A stretch of 64,000 nucleotides of DNA, taken from NCBI GenBank assembly GCA_023433505.1, contig JAEZCO010000015.1:1-64000 (forward strand), written 5' to 3'. Origin of the DNA: Bacillota bacterium. GTDB lineage: Bacteria > Bacillota > Clostridia > Acetivibrionales > DTU013. Both the position numbers and the translations under genes were made by a program. How positions within the stretch are numbered: position 1 is the first letter of the stretch; each line of letters starts with the position of its first letter. Of the stretch, positions 49,435 to 58,326 are shown piece by piece. The notes beneath the pieces are model-generated. The model worked only from the letters and a program-made list of their open reading frames with translations, made no database searches and was not told the DNA's origin.

Positions 49435-52074
49435 GTGGATATAATAAATATCCAGTGCATCAAAGGAAAAAACATACACAGCCATAAGCCTGTTATTAAA
49501 GCAATACTGGATTTGGGAGAACTATACGATACTCCTACAAAAGACATTCAAGGATTCAATGAGGGACTTCTGGAGCTATTTCCGGGATTTGCGGCACATT
49601 ACTGCAGTCTCGGGCACGAAGGCGGTTTTCTGGAACGTCTGGAGGAGGGGACGTATCTGGCTCATATAACGGAGCATATGGTATTGGAAATACAAAATGT
49701 CATGGGGTATGAAGCTCATTACGGCAAGTCCAGAATTCTTCAAAGTCCTTCCCTCTATTTTATTATCTTTGAATACAAAAATGAAAAATTGGCGGTAGAA
49801 AGTCTTATTTCGGCAGTGGAAATAATAAATTCGCTCATCGCCGGAAACCGGCCTGAAATAGAAGCCATTTTAAAGCATCTGCAAAAGGTTGACGCGGAAA
49901 CCGGATTGGGGCCCAGCACCAAAGCCATCTATGAAGAAGCGGGAAGGCGGGGAATCCCCGTTACCCGCCTTTGTAACGAGAGCATACTCCAGTTGGGGTA
50001 TGGAAAATACTCAAGAGTTGTGGAGGCTTCACTGACGGATAAACCCAGCTGCATTGCCATTGATATCGCCGGAAACAAGCACCTAACCAAACAAATACTT
50101 TCCGGCAACGATATTCCTGTTCCATACGGCGATATAGCCTACACCTTGCAGGCAGCTTTATTGTCTGCAGCCCATATGGGTTATCCGGTGGTTGTAAAGC
50201 CTCTGGATGCGAATCAGGGGAAGGGAGTTACACTGAATATCAAAGATGGCAGGGAGTTGGAGCAGGCATACGGCGAAGCGGCAAAATTCAGCAAGGGCGT
50301 GATCGTCGAGAAGTTCATAGCGGGAAAAGACTATAGAATCCTGGTAGTCGGCGACAGGGTTTCCGCTGTTTCCGAAAGAATGCCGCCCTTTGTAACGGGA
50401 GATGGAGTTCATACCGTAGAGGAGCTTGCAGCCATTGAGAATGAAAATCCGCTGCGCGGTGACGATCATGAAAGGCAGTTAACCCGTATAAAGCTGGATG
50501 GTACGGCAATCCAGGTCCTGCAAAGGTACGGTCTGGCTATAAATTCGGTACCTTTGTCCGGGCAGACGGTATTCCTGCGGGAAAACGGCAATCTCAGCAC
50601 CGGGGGCACAGCCAGGGATTGTACGGAGGATATCCATCCTTTTAACGCCGCAATTGCTGTTAAAGCAGCCGGGCTTCTTGGCCTGGATGTAGCCGGGGTG
50701 GATCTGACCGCCCGGGACATCTCAGTCCCTGTAAAAAGGGGGGAGGGTGCGGTCATTGAAGTAAATGCAGCTCCCGGCTTAAGAATGCATCTATACCCAT
50801 CCCAGGGCCCAAGCAGAAACGTAACGAAAGATATTATGGATATGATTTATCCCGAAGGTCAGCCCTATACTATCCCCATAGTTTCAATTACGGGGACCAA
50901 CGGCAAAACTACGGTAACAAGGCTTGTTTCCCATATTCTGGCACTGACCGGCAAGACCGTGGGCATGACCACCACCAGCGGAATTTTCATCGGGAACCAG
51001 TGCATCTCAAAAGGCGATAACACCGGGCCGGTGAGCGCAGGAATGATCCTTTCCGACAAAAGGGTTGAAGCTGCGGTTCTGGAGACGGCAAGGGGAGGCA
51101 TTGTAAGGAAAGGCCTTGGCTACGACCTGTCGGATGTAGGGGTTGTGGTCAATATCAGCGATGACCATCTGGGAATCGACGGAATTAATACCCTGGAAGA
51201 TCTGGCTTTCGCAAAAGCGCTGGTGATTGAAGCGGTGAAAAAGGAAGGCTATGCCGTTTTAAACGCCGATGATGAAATGACGCCGTTCCTGCTGAAGAGG
51301 GTCAGGAGCAAAGTAATCCTGTTCACAAGGCGTGTAGACAACCTTCTGGTCTTCAAGCATGTTGAGAGTGGCGGAAAATCCGTATGCGTAAGGGATGGGT
51401 CAGTGTATTTTGACAGTATGGAATCGGAGAACTTTGTGATCAAGCTGGAAGACGTCCCCATAACCTTTGACGGGAAGGCGGAATGCAATGTCGAAAACTC
51501 ACTGGCTGCCATTTCCGCGCTATTTGCTTTGGATATCCCCGCTGAACTAATCAGGGCGGGGCTTAAAACCTTCCGGCCCGATGTGCTGACAAATCCGGGA
51601 AGGTTTAACATCATCGATATGGGAGACTTCAGAGTAATGCTGGATTACGGGCATAATCCGGCAGGGTATAACGCGGTAACCGGCTGTATGTCTACTATAC
51701 CGGCCCACAGGTATGTCGGAGTCATTGGCATGCCGGGAGACAGGTCGGACAGGAACATCAATGAAGTAGGGAAAATCTGCGGGCAATCCTTTGCACAGCT
51801 GTATATAAAAGAGGATTCGGACCTGCGTGGAAGGCTGCAGGGAGAAGTTGCCGACCTGCTATATGATGCGGCTATATCCGCAGGGATAAGTAAGGAGTGC
51901 GTGGAAGTCATCCATTCAGAGCTGAAAGCGCTGGAGACGGCCATAATGAATGCGCAGCAGGGCGACCTGATCGTGGTGTTCTATGAAGACTTTGATGCGG
52001 CACTGAAATTGGTTGAAGGCATGAAGAGTGAAAAAATCAACGCTGCGCCAGACATGGCTGCAGCCGCAGGTTAA
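49435..52074 (+). CDS. cphA: Cyanophycin synthetase CphA (879 aa)
   Basis: This makes cyanophycin (poly-Asp backbone with Arg side chains) from Asp, Arg and ATP. Three parts are visible: an N-terminal domain (about 1-160), an ATP-grasp domain (about 200-480, with GYPVVVKPLDANQGKGV near residue 250) that adds Asp, and a Mur-ligase-like domain (about 485-870, P-loop GTNGKTTVTRL near 487) that adds Arg. Length matches CphA1 (about 870-900). The start is GTG at 49435 with GGAGGT 8 bases upstream. A terminator at 52091-52118 ends the operon. Confidence 0.97.
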   Translation: MDIINIQCIKGKNIHSHKPVIKAILDLGELYDTPTKDIQGFNEGLLELFPGFAAHYCSLGHEGGFLERLEEGTYLAHITEHMVLEIQNVMGYEAHYGKSRILQSPSLYFIIFEYKNEKLAVESLISAVEIINSLIAGNRPEIEAILKHLQKVDAETGLGPSTKAIYEEAGRRGIPVTRLCNESILQLGYGKYSRVVEASLTDKPSCIAIDIAGNKHLTKQILSGNDIPVPYGDIAYTLQAALLSAAHMGYPVVVKPLDANQGKGVTLNIKDGRELEQAYGEAAKFSKGVIVEKFIAGKDYRILVVGDRVSAVSERMPPFVTGDGVHTVEELAAIENENPLRGDDHERQLTRIKLDGTAIQVLQRYGLAINSVPLSGQTVFLRENGNLSTGGTARDCTEDIHPFNAAIAVKAAGLLGLDVAGVDLTARDISVPVKRGEGAVIEVNAAPGLRMHLYPSQGPSRNVTKDIMDMIYPEGQPYTIPIVSITGTNGKTTVTRLVSHILALTGKTVGMTTTSGIFIGNQCISKGDNTGPVSAGMILSDKRVEAAVLETARGGIVRKGLGYDLSDVGVVVNISDDHLGIDGINTLEDLAFAKALVIEAVKKEGYAVLNADDEMTPFLLKRVRSKVILFTRRVDNLLVFKHVESGGKSVCVRDGSVYFDSMESENFVIKLEDVPITFDGKAECNVENSLAAISALFALDIPAELIRAGLKTFRPDVLTNPGRFNIIDMGDFRVMLDYGHNPAGYNAVTGCMSTIPAHRYVGVIGMPGDRSDRNINEVGKICGQSFAQLYIKEDSDLRGRLQGEVADLLYDAAISAGISKECVEVIHSELKALETAIMNAQQGDLIVVFYEDFDAALKLVEGMKSEKINAAPDMAAAAG

Positions 52075-52090
52075 GCAGAAACATGTAAAA

Positions 52091-52118
52091 CGGCAGCTCA
52101 TTTTGAAATGAACTGCCG
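52091..52118. terminator. Bidirectional terminator between cphA and the zinc-ribbon gene
   Basis: CGGCAGCTCATTT (52091-52103) and AAATGAACTGCCG (52106-52118) form a stem with one G-T pair. A T-rich tail follows on the plus strand and the minus strand tail is also A/T-rich. Confidence 0.8.
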
Positions 52119-52136
52119 CAATGTTTTATTTTCTGT

Positions 52137-52613
52137 TTAATCAACCTTTGTTCCGCAGCCGGTACAATAAACCGCTCCCTCAGCCAGGGGAGCTCCACAG
52201 GCCGTACAAACAGTTGCCGGAGTATACGCTTCTTCATACTGCGGCGCTGCGGTTACTTCATTTTTTGTTCCGCATTTGGAACAGAAAACCTGTGTTTTTT
52301 CCATCTCTGCGCCGCAGTGAGTGCAGGTTTTTACATTCTTGACTTCTAATATTTTCTCTCTTAAAGTCTTGATATTATGTTCGTGTACCTTTATTGTCTC
52401 GCAGTTTTCCACTACATTTTCATCCGCATCGCCGGAAACGCTGTACTTTTCATAAACAGACTTACCGATCTGCGTGTATAGCTTTTGTATTTTATCCTCT
52501 TCGGAGCCGATATTGACGTTGAGTTTTGTAATCTCAACCAGTTCACCTGATTTTTTAGCTGCCGCTTGAGCCGCTTCTCCAACTTTCTTCCCCAGGTTCT
52601 CCAAAAATGCCAT
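52137..52613 (-). CDS. Zinc-ribbon domain protein (158 aa)
   Basis: A charged helical N-terminal half (about 1-95, GKKVGEAAQAAAKKSGELVE, a possible coiled coil) is followed by two zinc ribbons: CTHCGAEMEK...CSKCGTK and CTACGAPLAE...CTGCGTK, each with four cysteines. There is no signal peptide or transmembrane helix. Function is unknown; such proteins are frequent in Clostridia and bacilli. GGAGG lies 9 bases before the ATG at 52613. It is convergent with cphA. Confidence 0.85.
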   Translation of the reverse strand: MAFLENLGKKVGEAAQAAAKKSGELVEITKLNVNIGSEEDKIQKLYTQIGKSVYEKYSVSGDADENVVENCETIKVHEHNIKTLREKILEVKNVKTCTHCGAEMEKTQVFCSKCGTKNEVTAAPQYEEAYTPATVCTACGAPLAEGAVYCTGCGTKVD

Positions 52614-52744
52614 AATACACAACCTCCGTTCACATTATAATTATATCTGTGTTTACATATATACCACCGTTTCTATTATATGAAACTTCCGGTATGAATA
52701 CAAGAGTTACACCGGTGAAACGGTACATGGCGAAATATAAATCC

Positions 52745-54151
52745 TCATGCCAGCCCGTGAACAGCGGGATTTTGTACCTTGGAATATCTGCTGACCATGG
52801 ATACATGCTGTTTGCTCTTACGAATATAATTCTTAAGCGCAGGCTCGATTTCACTTTTTTTCAAATACCGGAACCGGATGGTGGTGTGATTTTCAAAATT
52901 AAAATCATGAACCAGCTTCATAATGGTTTTGTGGTCCACATGATATTCGTTCATCAACTCCTGTACGGTGATATAAGCTTCCAGAGGTCTCGGAATGAGA
53001 GGATCTCCGCCGAAATGCCTGTTGCATAATTCCGTAATGGTTGTGGGATTGCTTTCAAGCTTCTGAGCGATCTGCACATAAGTAAAGCCCTGCTTGCGCA
53101 GATTCCATATATCATCCTTGTCGATCTCGCGGGCATCCTTCTTTGCGCTTTTGTAAACAAAGCCGTGGCTTGAAATGAAGTCATTGATTGTCATGCCGCA
53201 AGCCTTGGCATGCCTTTTTATGTAACCGTACAAGGTGGAATTGTCATGAAGGTTATAGATGAATTTACCGGCGGCTGCCGCACTGAGGCGCCTTTTCACG
53301 GCTGAGTCCATCTTCTCCTTGATGAGTCTGCCGATATCCTCCTTTATCTCCTTCTGATGCTCTTCATTATCCAATGTTTTATAGAGATAATATTCTTTTG
53401 CCTTCAAAGTAGACGAATCAAACATGGCCATGAGCATGCCTGCAAGGCCAAGTCTTCTAAAGTCGGAGGTGCTCAGCAAAAGAATGTCATTCATGCTGTA
53501 CCTTTTGCTTTTGAAGGTTTTATGCATAAAATGAAAGGCGTTTTCCAGGGATTCTGCAGCCGCCCATTTCGTCTTATACTTAAAGTCGGCAGGGTGAAAT
53601 TTATTGGGGTACACAAAATTAAACAAGGAATAAATTGACCAGTTAAAATACGAAAGCACATTGTATATTCCGTGCTTTATAAGCCGCTTTTTCCAGTCAA
53701 AATGCGGAATGTTATCGATGCGGCGGATACCTTCCTTCCGGACCATATCCTGGACGGCTTCCAGGATCGCATTGTCATCATGCCAGATGCCATGCTTGCT
53801 CCACATCCATTCCTTCAGCTGCCTGCTTTTAAATTCTTCCGGATAAGCATTTTTAAGGAGCAGAAGGATATCATGGCTGAACACCCTTTGGACCATGCCA
53901 AACAGCTTATTCTTCACAAGCATCTCTTTTATTTGTTTGAGATTATATTGAGGGAGTCGGTCCAACTCTATCTTTTCAACGTTTTCCAGGCAATAGCGGG
54001 TCAGAATCCTGCAAGTCGCTCTGATCCCCTTGTACTGATATTTTTCTGCAGTCCAAAAGTCCTTCGGAAATCTGGTATCCTTCTCCAGGACCTCCTTGTA
54101 TTCAACCAGGGCTTTCAATTCCTTGGTATTGCACTTAAATATATTAACCAT
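52745..54151 (-). CDS. Unrecognised protein with C-terminal helix-turn-helix motifs (468 aa)
   Basis: I do not recognise the family. The N-terminal 270 residues are rich in Lys, Tyr, Phe and Trp and contain two related helical stretches (GIRATCRILTRYC, KEWMWSKHGIWHDD with DWKKRLIKHGIYNVLSYFNWS), suggesting internal repeats of a DNA- or RNA-binding type. The C-terminal part has a resolvase-like HTH (IWNLRKQGFTYVQIAQKLES, about 365-385) and a second putative HTH (VQELMNEYHVDHKTIMKLV). GGGAG and ATAGGT precede the ATG. It stands alone, without obvious phage or plasmid neighbours. Confidence 0.7.
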   Translation of the reverse strand: MVNIFKCNTKELKALVEYKEVLEKDTRFPKDFWTAEKYQYKGIRATCRILTRYCLENVEKIELDRLPQYNLKQIKEMLVKNKLFGMVQRVFSHDILLLLKNAYPEEFKSRQLKEWMWSKHGIWHDDNAILEAVQDMVRKEGIRRIDNIPHFDWKKRLIKHGIYNVLSYFNWSIYSLFNFVYPNKFHPADFKYKTKWAAAESLENAFHFMHKTFKSKRYSMNDILLLSTSDFRRLGLAGMLMAMFDSSTLKAKEYYLYKTLDNEEHQKEIKEDIGRLIKEKMDSAVKRRLSAAAAGKFIYNLHDNSTLYGYIKRHAKACGMTINDFISSHGFVYKSAKKDAREIDKDDIWNLRKQGFTYVQIAQKLESNPTTITELCNRHFGGDPLIPRPLEAYITVQELMNEYHVDHKTIMKLVHDFNFENHTTIRFRYLKKSEIEPALKNYIRKSKQHVSMVSRYSKVQNPAVHGLA

Positions 54152-54435
54152 AATACCTATGCAACTCCCATCATTTCAATTATTTTTATTTTAACCTTGC
54201 AAAAATATTATTACAATATTAAAATTACCCAAAATTCAATTCATAATCCTGTTAATTTTACAAGCAGGCAGAAAAGTGATTTTCGGTTTTCAGATACATA
54301 AGTTGCACTAAATAATTTGGGTGTATTTACCCGATATCCCGGGCGATAAACTGAGCATATTGCAATGCTGCATTTAGATTCTCCGTTGCTGCCCGGGATA
54401 GCAGGAAACTCAGCTCAACTTATTTAGAATGCTGC
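54152..54435. other. Intergenic dyad-rich region before the alcohol dehydrogenase
   Basis: ATATCCCGGGC (54333-54343) pairs with GCCCGGGATA (54394-54403), and GGGTGTATTTACCC forms a small hairpin at 54320-54333; TAAGTTG and CAACTTA arms flank the region. It lies upstream of the promoter at 54436-54464, so it is a candidate protein-binding site or terminator rather than an mRNA leader. No gene is supported. Confidence 0.4.
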
Positions 54436-54464
54436 TTGTTGCAGTGCAAACAATATAATATAAT
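54436..54464 (+). promoter_or_regulatory. SigA-type promoter for the alcohol dehydrogenase
   Basis: TTGTTG (54436-54441), a 17-base spacer and TATAAT (54459-54464) are present. A second TATAAT overlaps at 54454-54459. The leader to the ATG at 54562 is about 90 bases. Confidence 0.6.
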
Positions 54465-54561
54465 TGGAATTGGATAATGAAGTATCCTAATAGGGTTCTT
54501 CTATTTGTTTAAAATGGTATGGTTTAAACAGCTTAAGTACATGGAAAGGAATAAAGGTAAA

Positions 54562-55668
54562 ATGAAATTCAATTATAATATAGGAACAAAAGTAATATTT
54601 GGAAAAGATTGTATAAAGCAAAACAGACAGGTCCTGTCGGTTTACGGTAAAAAGGCATTGATTGTCACAGGCAAAAAATCAGGCAAGGAGAGCGGCGCCC
54701 TGGATGATGTTGCCGATGCTCTTTCTGCTGAGGGAATCGCTTTTGATATTTACGACAGGGTTGAAAACAACCCCTCCCTTGACAATGTAGCAGAGGGAGG
54801 AGCAATGGCACGTAATTGCGGCGCTGATTTCATTATAGGGATCGGAGGCGGCTCGCCGCTGGATGCATCCAAAGCGGTGGCCGTGCTTGCCGCCAATGAA
54901 ATGGAGCCGAAGGAACTGTTTACAAACAAATTCAAATCTGCGCCCTTACCCATCCTAGCCGTCCCGACGACTGCAGGAACAGGCAGTGAGATAACACCCT
55001 ATTGCATACTGACCAGAAGCGATCTTCAGACCAAAATGAGCTTCGGAAACGATGCAACCTTTCCCCGAATTGCATTTATGGATGCGGGATATACCGAAAG
55101 CCTTCCCTGGGCGGTTACCGTTAATACTGCTGTGGACGCTTTGTCACATGCGGTGGAGGGTTATTTGGGCAGGAGAAGCACGCCTGTCAGCGATATCTTT
55201 GCTGTTGAAGCAGTAAAAAGTTTCGGGGAATGCCTTCCCAATCTGATGGATAACCGGATAGACCTGAGTGTAAGGGAGAAGCTGTTGTATGCCGCCATGC
55301 TGGGAGGGATGGTAATCTCTCATACCGGAACAACGATCGTTCATGGAATGGGCTACAATCTTACCTATTTTATGGATATCCCCCATGGCAAGGCCAATGG
55401 ATTCCTGATGAAGGAGTATTTTAAATTCAATTATGGCAGTGCGAAGGAGAAAATCGACAGGATTTTCAATTGTCTGAATGTTTCGGATGTTGAAGAGTTC
55501 GGACGTATAATGGATGTTCTTTTACCGGACCGTCCAAAGCTCAGCCGTGAGGAAATCGAACAGTTTTCCTCGCTGACAATGCAGCAAAGAAGCACTTTAA
55601 ACAATATCAGGGAAGTAAGCAAACCGGATGTTGAGGAAATATTGGGAAAGGCTTTTTTGGAGCGCTGA
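54562..55668 (+). CDS. Iron-containing alcohol dehydrogenase (368 aa)
   Basis: This is a group III NAD(P)H-dependent dehydrogenase. The nucleotide site is GIGGGSPLDASKAVAV; the metal ligands are expected in the DALSHAVEGYL (Asp, His), HGMGYNLTYFMDIPHG (His, His) motifs, all present. It could make or use ethanol, butanol or a diol; the substrate cannot be told. ATG 54562 (MKFNYNIGTKVIFG) is preferred to 54505 or 54541, giving the usual family N-terminus; AAAGG precedes it. It is a single gene with its own promoter. Confidence 0.9.
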   Translation: MKFNYNIGTKVIFGKDCIKQNRQVLSVYGKKALIVTGKKSGKESGALDDVADALSAEGIAFDIYDRVENNPSLDNVAEGGAMARNCGADFIIGIGGGSPLDASKAVAVLAANEMEPKELFTNKFKSAPLPILAVPTTAGTGSEITPYCILTRSDLQTKMSFGNDATFPRIAFMDAGYTESLPWAVTVNTAVDALSHAVEGYLGRRSTPVSDIFAVEAVKSFGECLPNLMDNRIDLSVREKLLYAAMLGGMVISHTGTTIVHGMGYNLTYFMDIPHGKANGFLMKEYFKFNYGSAKEKIDRIFNCLNVSDVEEFGRIMDVLLPDRPKLSREEIEQFSSLTMQQRSTLNNIREVSKPDVEEILGKAFLER

Positions 55669-55751
55669 TTCCCCAGTTGCCGCCGGATGCGCTGCATCTG
55701 GTCTTTGAAACAGGTTTGGTGTATGATGAAATGAAAGCATAGGAAAAAAAT

Positions 55752-55817
55752 AATATTTTTCGACGGTTTGAGCAGCTAGCTGACAATATTGCCCGGGAAA
55801 TACTGTCGAAAAATATT
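55752..55817. promoter_or_regulatory. 13-bp inverted repeat with Spo0A-box-like sequence
   Basis: AATATTTTTCGAC (55752-55764) and GTCGAAAAATATT (55805-55817) are perfect complements 40 bases apart, with a CAGCTAGCTG palindrome (55773-55782) between them. The right arm, with the preceding T, contains TGTCGAA, the Spo0A box core. It lies 125 bases before the next gene. The remaining 55669-55941 interval shows no gene. Confidence 0.45.
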
Positions 55818-55941
55818 AAATATAGAAGAAGTCAAGGAACAGATGCAAAACCGGATGCTCCAATCACCGGCGAATTTGAAGCATGGGTGTGGAGCCGGTT
55901 CAGGCCCGCAGTGACAATAAGGGGTGTGGTGAGGAGATTTT

Positions 55942-56568
55942 ATGGTGGAAGTGTACTTTTACTTGCCGGCGGTCCATGTGGGAAATGCCGTTGAATGCGG
56001 CGTAAAGCTCTCGGAGTGGTACAGTAAGGAAATCGAGCTGGAGGGCGGGAGCAGGAAATGTATTTCTGCATTTCTGAATCCGCGGGATGACATGGGAAAA
56101 TACATGTCGTCAGAATTAAAATGCCTTAAAATGGAAATAATGCCAAAATATTGCTATGTTGGCGATGCCCTGTTATACCAGACCGGTTTGACAAACCCTG
56201 AAGCTATGGGGATGTACCTGCGTACCGTTGTGCCGGTGGAAAAATACAGCTTCGGTCATTTCAGACTTCCGGAATGCCTGGTTGTGAGCACCGTGCTTGG
56301 GGATCACATCCGTATCCTTGATAAGCGATTGGATTCGCCGATATTATATAATAATTCGGAAGAACTGTATGTGGGAAATATTATTGAAGACTTCAAAGAA
56401 CGGTATGGCAATTTCAATGACGCCTTATTGTATTCATTCTTCTCAAAACTCACAGAGACGGGCATATATAGGATGATTAAGGATGAAGGCAGCGGTACCG
56501 CAATATTTATCGATAACAGGGACGAAAAGATTTATACAATCAGGATACCTGATTTAGGGAGCTATTAA
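55942..56568 (+). CDS. Conserved-looking hypothetical protein (208 aa)
   Basis: The family is not recognised. It has a mixed alpha/beta composition with hydrophobic strands (VEVYFYLPAVHVGNAV at the N-terminus, ECLVVSTVLGDHIRIL, GTAIFIDNRDEKIYTIRIP at the C-terminus), no signal peptide and no membrane helix. The stop TAA shares one base with the birA start, so they are co-translated; a role linked to biotin or to general regulation is possible. GGTGTGGTGAGG lies upstream of the ATG. A Spo0A-box-like inverted repeat lies 125 bases upstream. Confidence 0.7.
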   Translation: MVEVYFYLPAVHVGNAVECGVKLSEWYSKEIELEGGSRKCISAFLNPRDDMGKYMSSELKCLKMEIMPKYCYVGDALLYQTGLTNPEAMGMYLRTVVPVEKYSFGHFRLPECLVVSTVLGDHIRILDKRLDSPILYNNSEELYVGNIIEDFKERYGNFNDALLYSFFSKLTETGIYRMIKDEGSGTAIFIDNRDEKIYTIRIPDLGSY

Positions 56569-57584
56569 TGCAGGGTGAAGATAAAAAGTATGAAATCCTC
56601 CGGATGCTAAAGGAAAAATATCCGGAATTCATTTCGGGAGAGGGACTCAGCAGGCATTTTGGAATCTCCAGAACGGCCATCTGGAAATATGTCAGAAGCC
56701 TGAAAGAGGAAGGATATGGGATAGAGGCCTCTTCAAAGATAGGCTACAGGCTTGTCGATTCCTACATCATAAACGGCTGTGAAATCGCAAGTGATCTGGG
56801 GACCAAAATCATCGGGAAAAAGGTTCTCTATTTTGATTCCATTGATTCTACAAGCAATTATGCGAAGCAAATTGCATTGGAGAGCGCAGAGGAGGGGACA
56901 ACGGTTGTTGCCGGCAGTCAGTCCGAAGGCAGAGGACGGCTTGGAAGGAAATGGGATTCGCCTACGGGCTCCGGGATCTATTTGTCGATTATACTTAGGC
57001 CACTTTTGCCGCCGGAGAATGTGCAGGGGATTACCCTTGCAGCCTCCGTTGCCGTGGCCCGGGCTATGGAAAAAATTACGGGAATCAGGCCAGGGATTAA
57101 ATGGCCCAATGACTTGCTGCTGAATGGCAGGAAGGTTTGCGGGATATTGACGGAGATGAACTCCGAAATGGAACGGGTAAATTTCGTTGTGCTGGGCATA
57201 GGGATCAACTATGATCGGCAGTATGACGAATTTCCTGCTGAACTGGCGGGGAGAGCCACTTCCCTAAGCGCATTTGCCGCGGAACGGGGGATTGCTGTAA
57301 AAAAGTCCGGTAAGCTGGAAATGCTGCGTGCTGTGCTGCAAGAGCTTGATGAGGTTTACGGAGGGGTCATTGGCAGTAAAACCGGGGAAATACTGGGCCA
57401 ATGGAAAAAATACTCCGTTACGCTTGGCAAAGAGGTGCGGATTCTAACCGGGACAATGGAATATTTGGCCGTCGCAGAAGATATTACCGATGACGGAAAG
57501 TTAATTGTAAAATGCGGCGACGGAAGCGTCAGGCTGATACAGTCCGGGGAGATATCCATCCGCGGAGTCAACGGATATGCCTAG
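56568..57584 (+). CDS. birA: Bifunctional biotin operon repressor / biotin-protein ligase BirA (338 aa)
   Basis: It attaches biotin to carboxylase carrier proteins and, with biotinyl-AMP bound, represses biotin genes. An N-terminal winged HTH (about 1-65, GEGLSRHFGISRTAIWKYVR) precedes the ligase domain with GRGRLGRKWDSPTG (biotin/AMP loop, about 120-135), KWPNDLLLNGRKVCGILTEM (in part) and a C-terminal beta domain. The length is typical of the bifunctional form. The ATG overlaps the previous stop by one base. It is followed by a 138-base gap containing one arm of a 13-bp inverted repeat. Confidence 0.95.
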   Translation: MQGEDKKYEILRMLKEKYPEFISGEGLSRHFGISRTAIWKYVRSLKEEGYGIEASSKIGYRLVDSYIINGCEIASDLGTKIIGKKVLYFDSIDSTSNYAKQIALESAEEGTTVVAGSQSEGRGRLGRKWDSPTGSGIYLSIILRPLLPPENVQGITLAASVAVARAMEKITGIRPGIKWPNDLLLNGRKVCGILTEMNSEMERVNFVVLGIGINYDRQYDEFPAELAGRATSLSAFAAERGIAVKKSGKLEMLRAVLQELDEVYGGVIGSKTGEILGQWKKYSVTLGKEVRILTGTMEYLAVAEDITDDGKLIVKCGDGSVRLIQSGEISIRGVNGYA

Positions 57585-57620
57585 GGGAAAAAATAAATGC
57601 GCCTTGACAATGCGCGACAC

Positions 57621-58326
57621 GAGAAATGTCCCCTGTCGTACGCACCCCAGGCGAAAATCCGATTTGACTTGTGGGAATAATTAAAATAAAATAGGTAATA
57701 ACATTTAACTGGAGGAGAAGTAATGGTTAGAAAGCGCGATTACAATCGCAGAAATAATTCTCAGGGCGGCCCCAGGGAGCAAAATCAGGAACAAAGTCAG
57801 AGCCAGCCTCATACAGGCAGTCCAAATAACAACAGGCCGCAGTATAAAGCGCAAAACCAGCCTCAGGCACAGGGTCCGAACCATGGTCCGAACCATGGTC
57901 AAAACCAGAGTCAAAACCAGGGCCAGAATCAAAGCCAAAGTCAGAATCAAAGCCAGGGCCAGGCCAATGCACAGGCTCCGGGCAATCCTCCTCAAGCTGC
58001 GGCGCACACAGGCGGCCAGGGGCAGCGGAACATGCACGCACAAAGAGAGCCTTCCCATAACCGGGAAGCCAATCCGAACAGAAATTATCCGAGGGAAAGA
58101 GACAGCCAGCCCAGGCAGTACGGTTCGCAGAATTCGTCGCGGTATAGTACCAGAAACAGGGCGGAAGAGACCATCGAGGATATTAAGGAAGATATTATAA
58201 GGATAGAAAAGGAAATTGAGCTTGAAATAAAAGAAATCAGAAGTATGAAGTTATAACGCGGATGAAATTTCTTTTAAATTAGCTTGTTATAAAACCGGAC
58301 CGCGGATAACCTTGGGGACATTTCTC
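57621..58326. repeat. 13-bp perfect inverted repeats flanking the Q/N-rich gene
   Basis: GAGAAATGTCCCC at 57621-57633 and GGGGACATTTCTC at 58314-58326 are exact complements 680 bases apart. They enclose the whole Q/N-rich coding region (57723-58256) and nothing else. Such ends are reminiscent of REP pairs or non-autonomous cassette ends. Confidence 0.6.
57723..58256 (+). CDS. Q/N-rich disordered protein with charged C-terminal helix (177 aa)
   Basis: The family is not recognised. Residues about 10-115 are low complexity, rich in Gln, Asn, Gly, Ser and Pro, with repeated NQSQNQ/QGQNQ units (QSQNQGQNQSQSQNQ near residues 62-80). Residues about 115-150 are Arg- and Asn-rich. The last 30 (EETIEDIKEDIIRIEKE) form a charged coiled coil. 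The N-terminus MVRKRDYNRRNN is strongly basic. The protein may bind nucleic acid or act in surface or condensate functions; this is a guess. TGGAGGAG precedes the ATG. The repeat DNA is CAGAATCAAAG-like and varies in codons. Confidence 0.75.
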   Translation: MVRKRDYNRRNNSQGGPREQNQEQSQSQPHTGSPNNNRPQYKAQNQPQAQGPNHGPNHGQNQSQNQGQNQSQSQNQSQGQANAQAPGNPPQAAAHTGGQGQRNMHAQREPSHNREANPNRNYPRERDSQPRQYGSQNSSRYSTRNRAEETIEDIKEDIIRIEKEIELEIKEIRSMKL

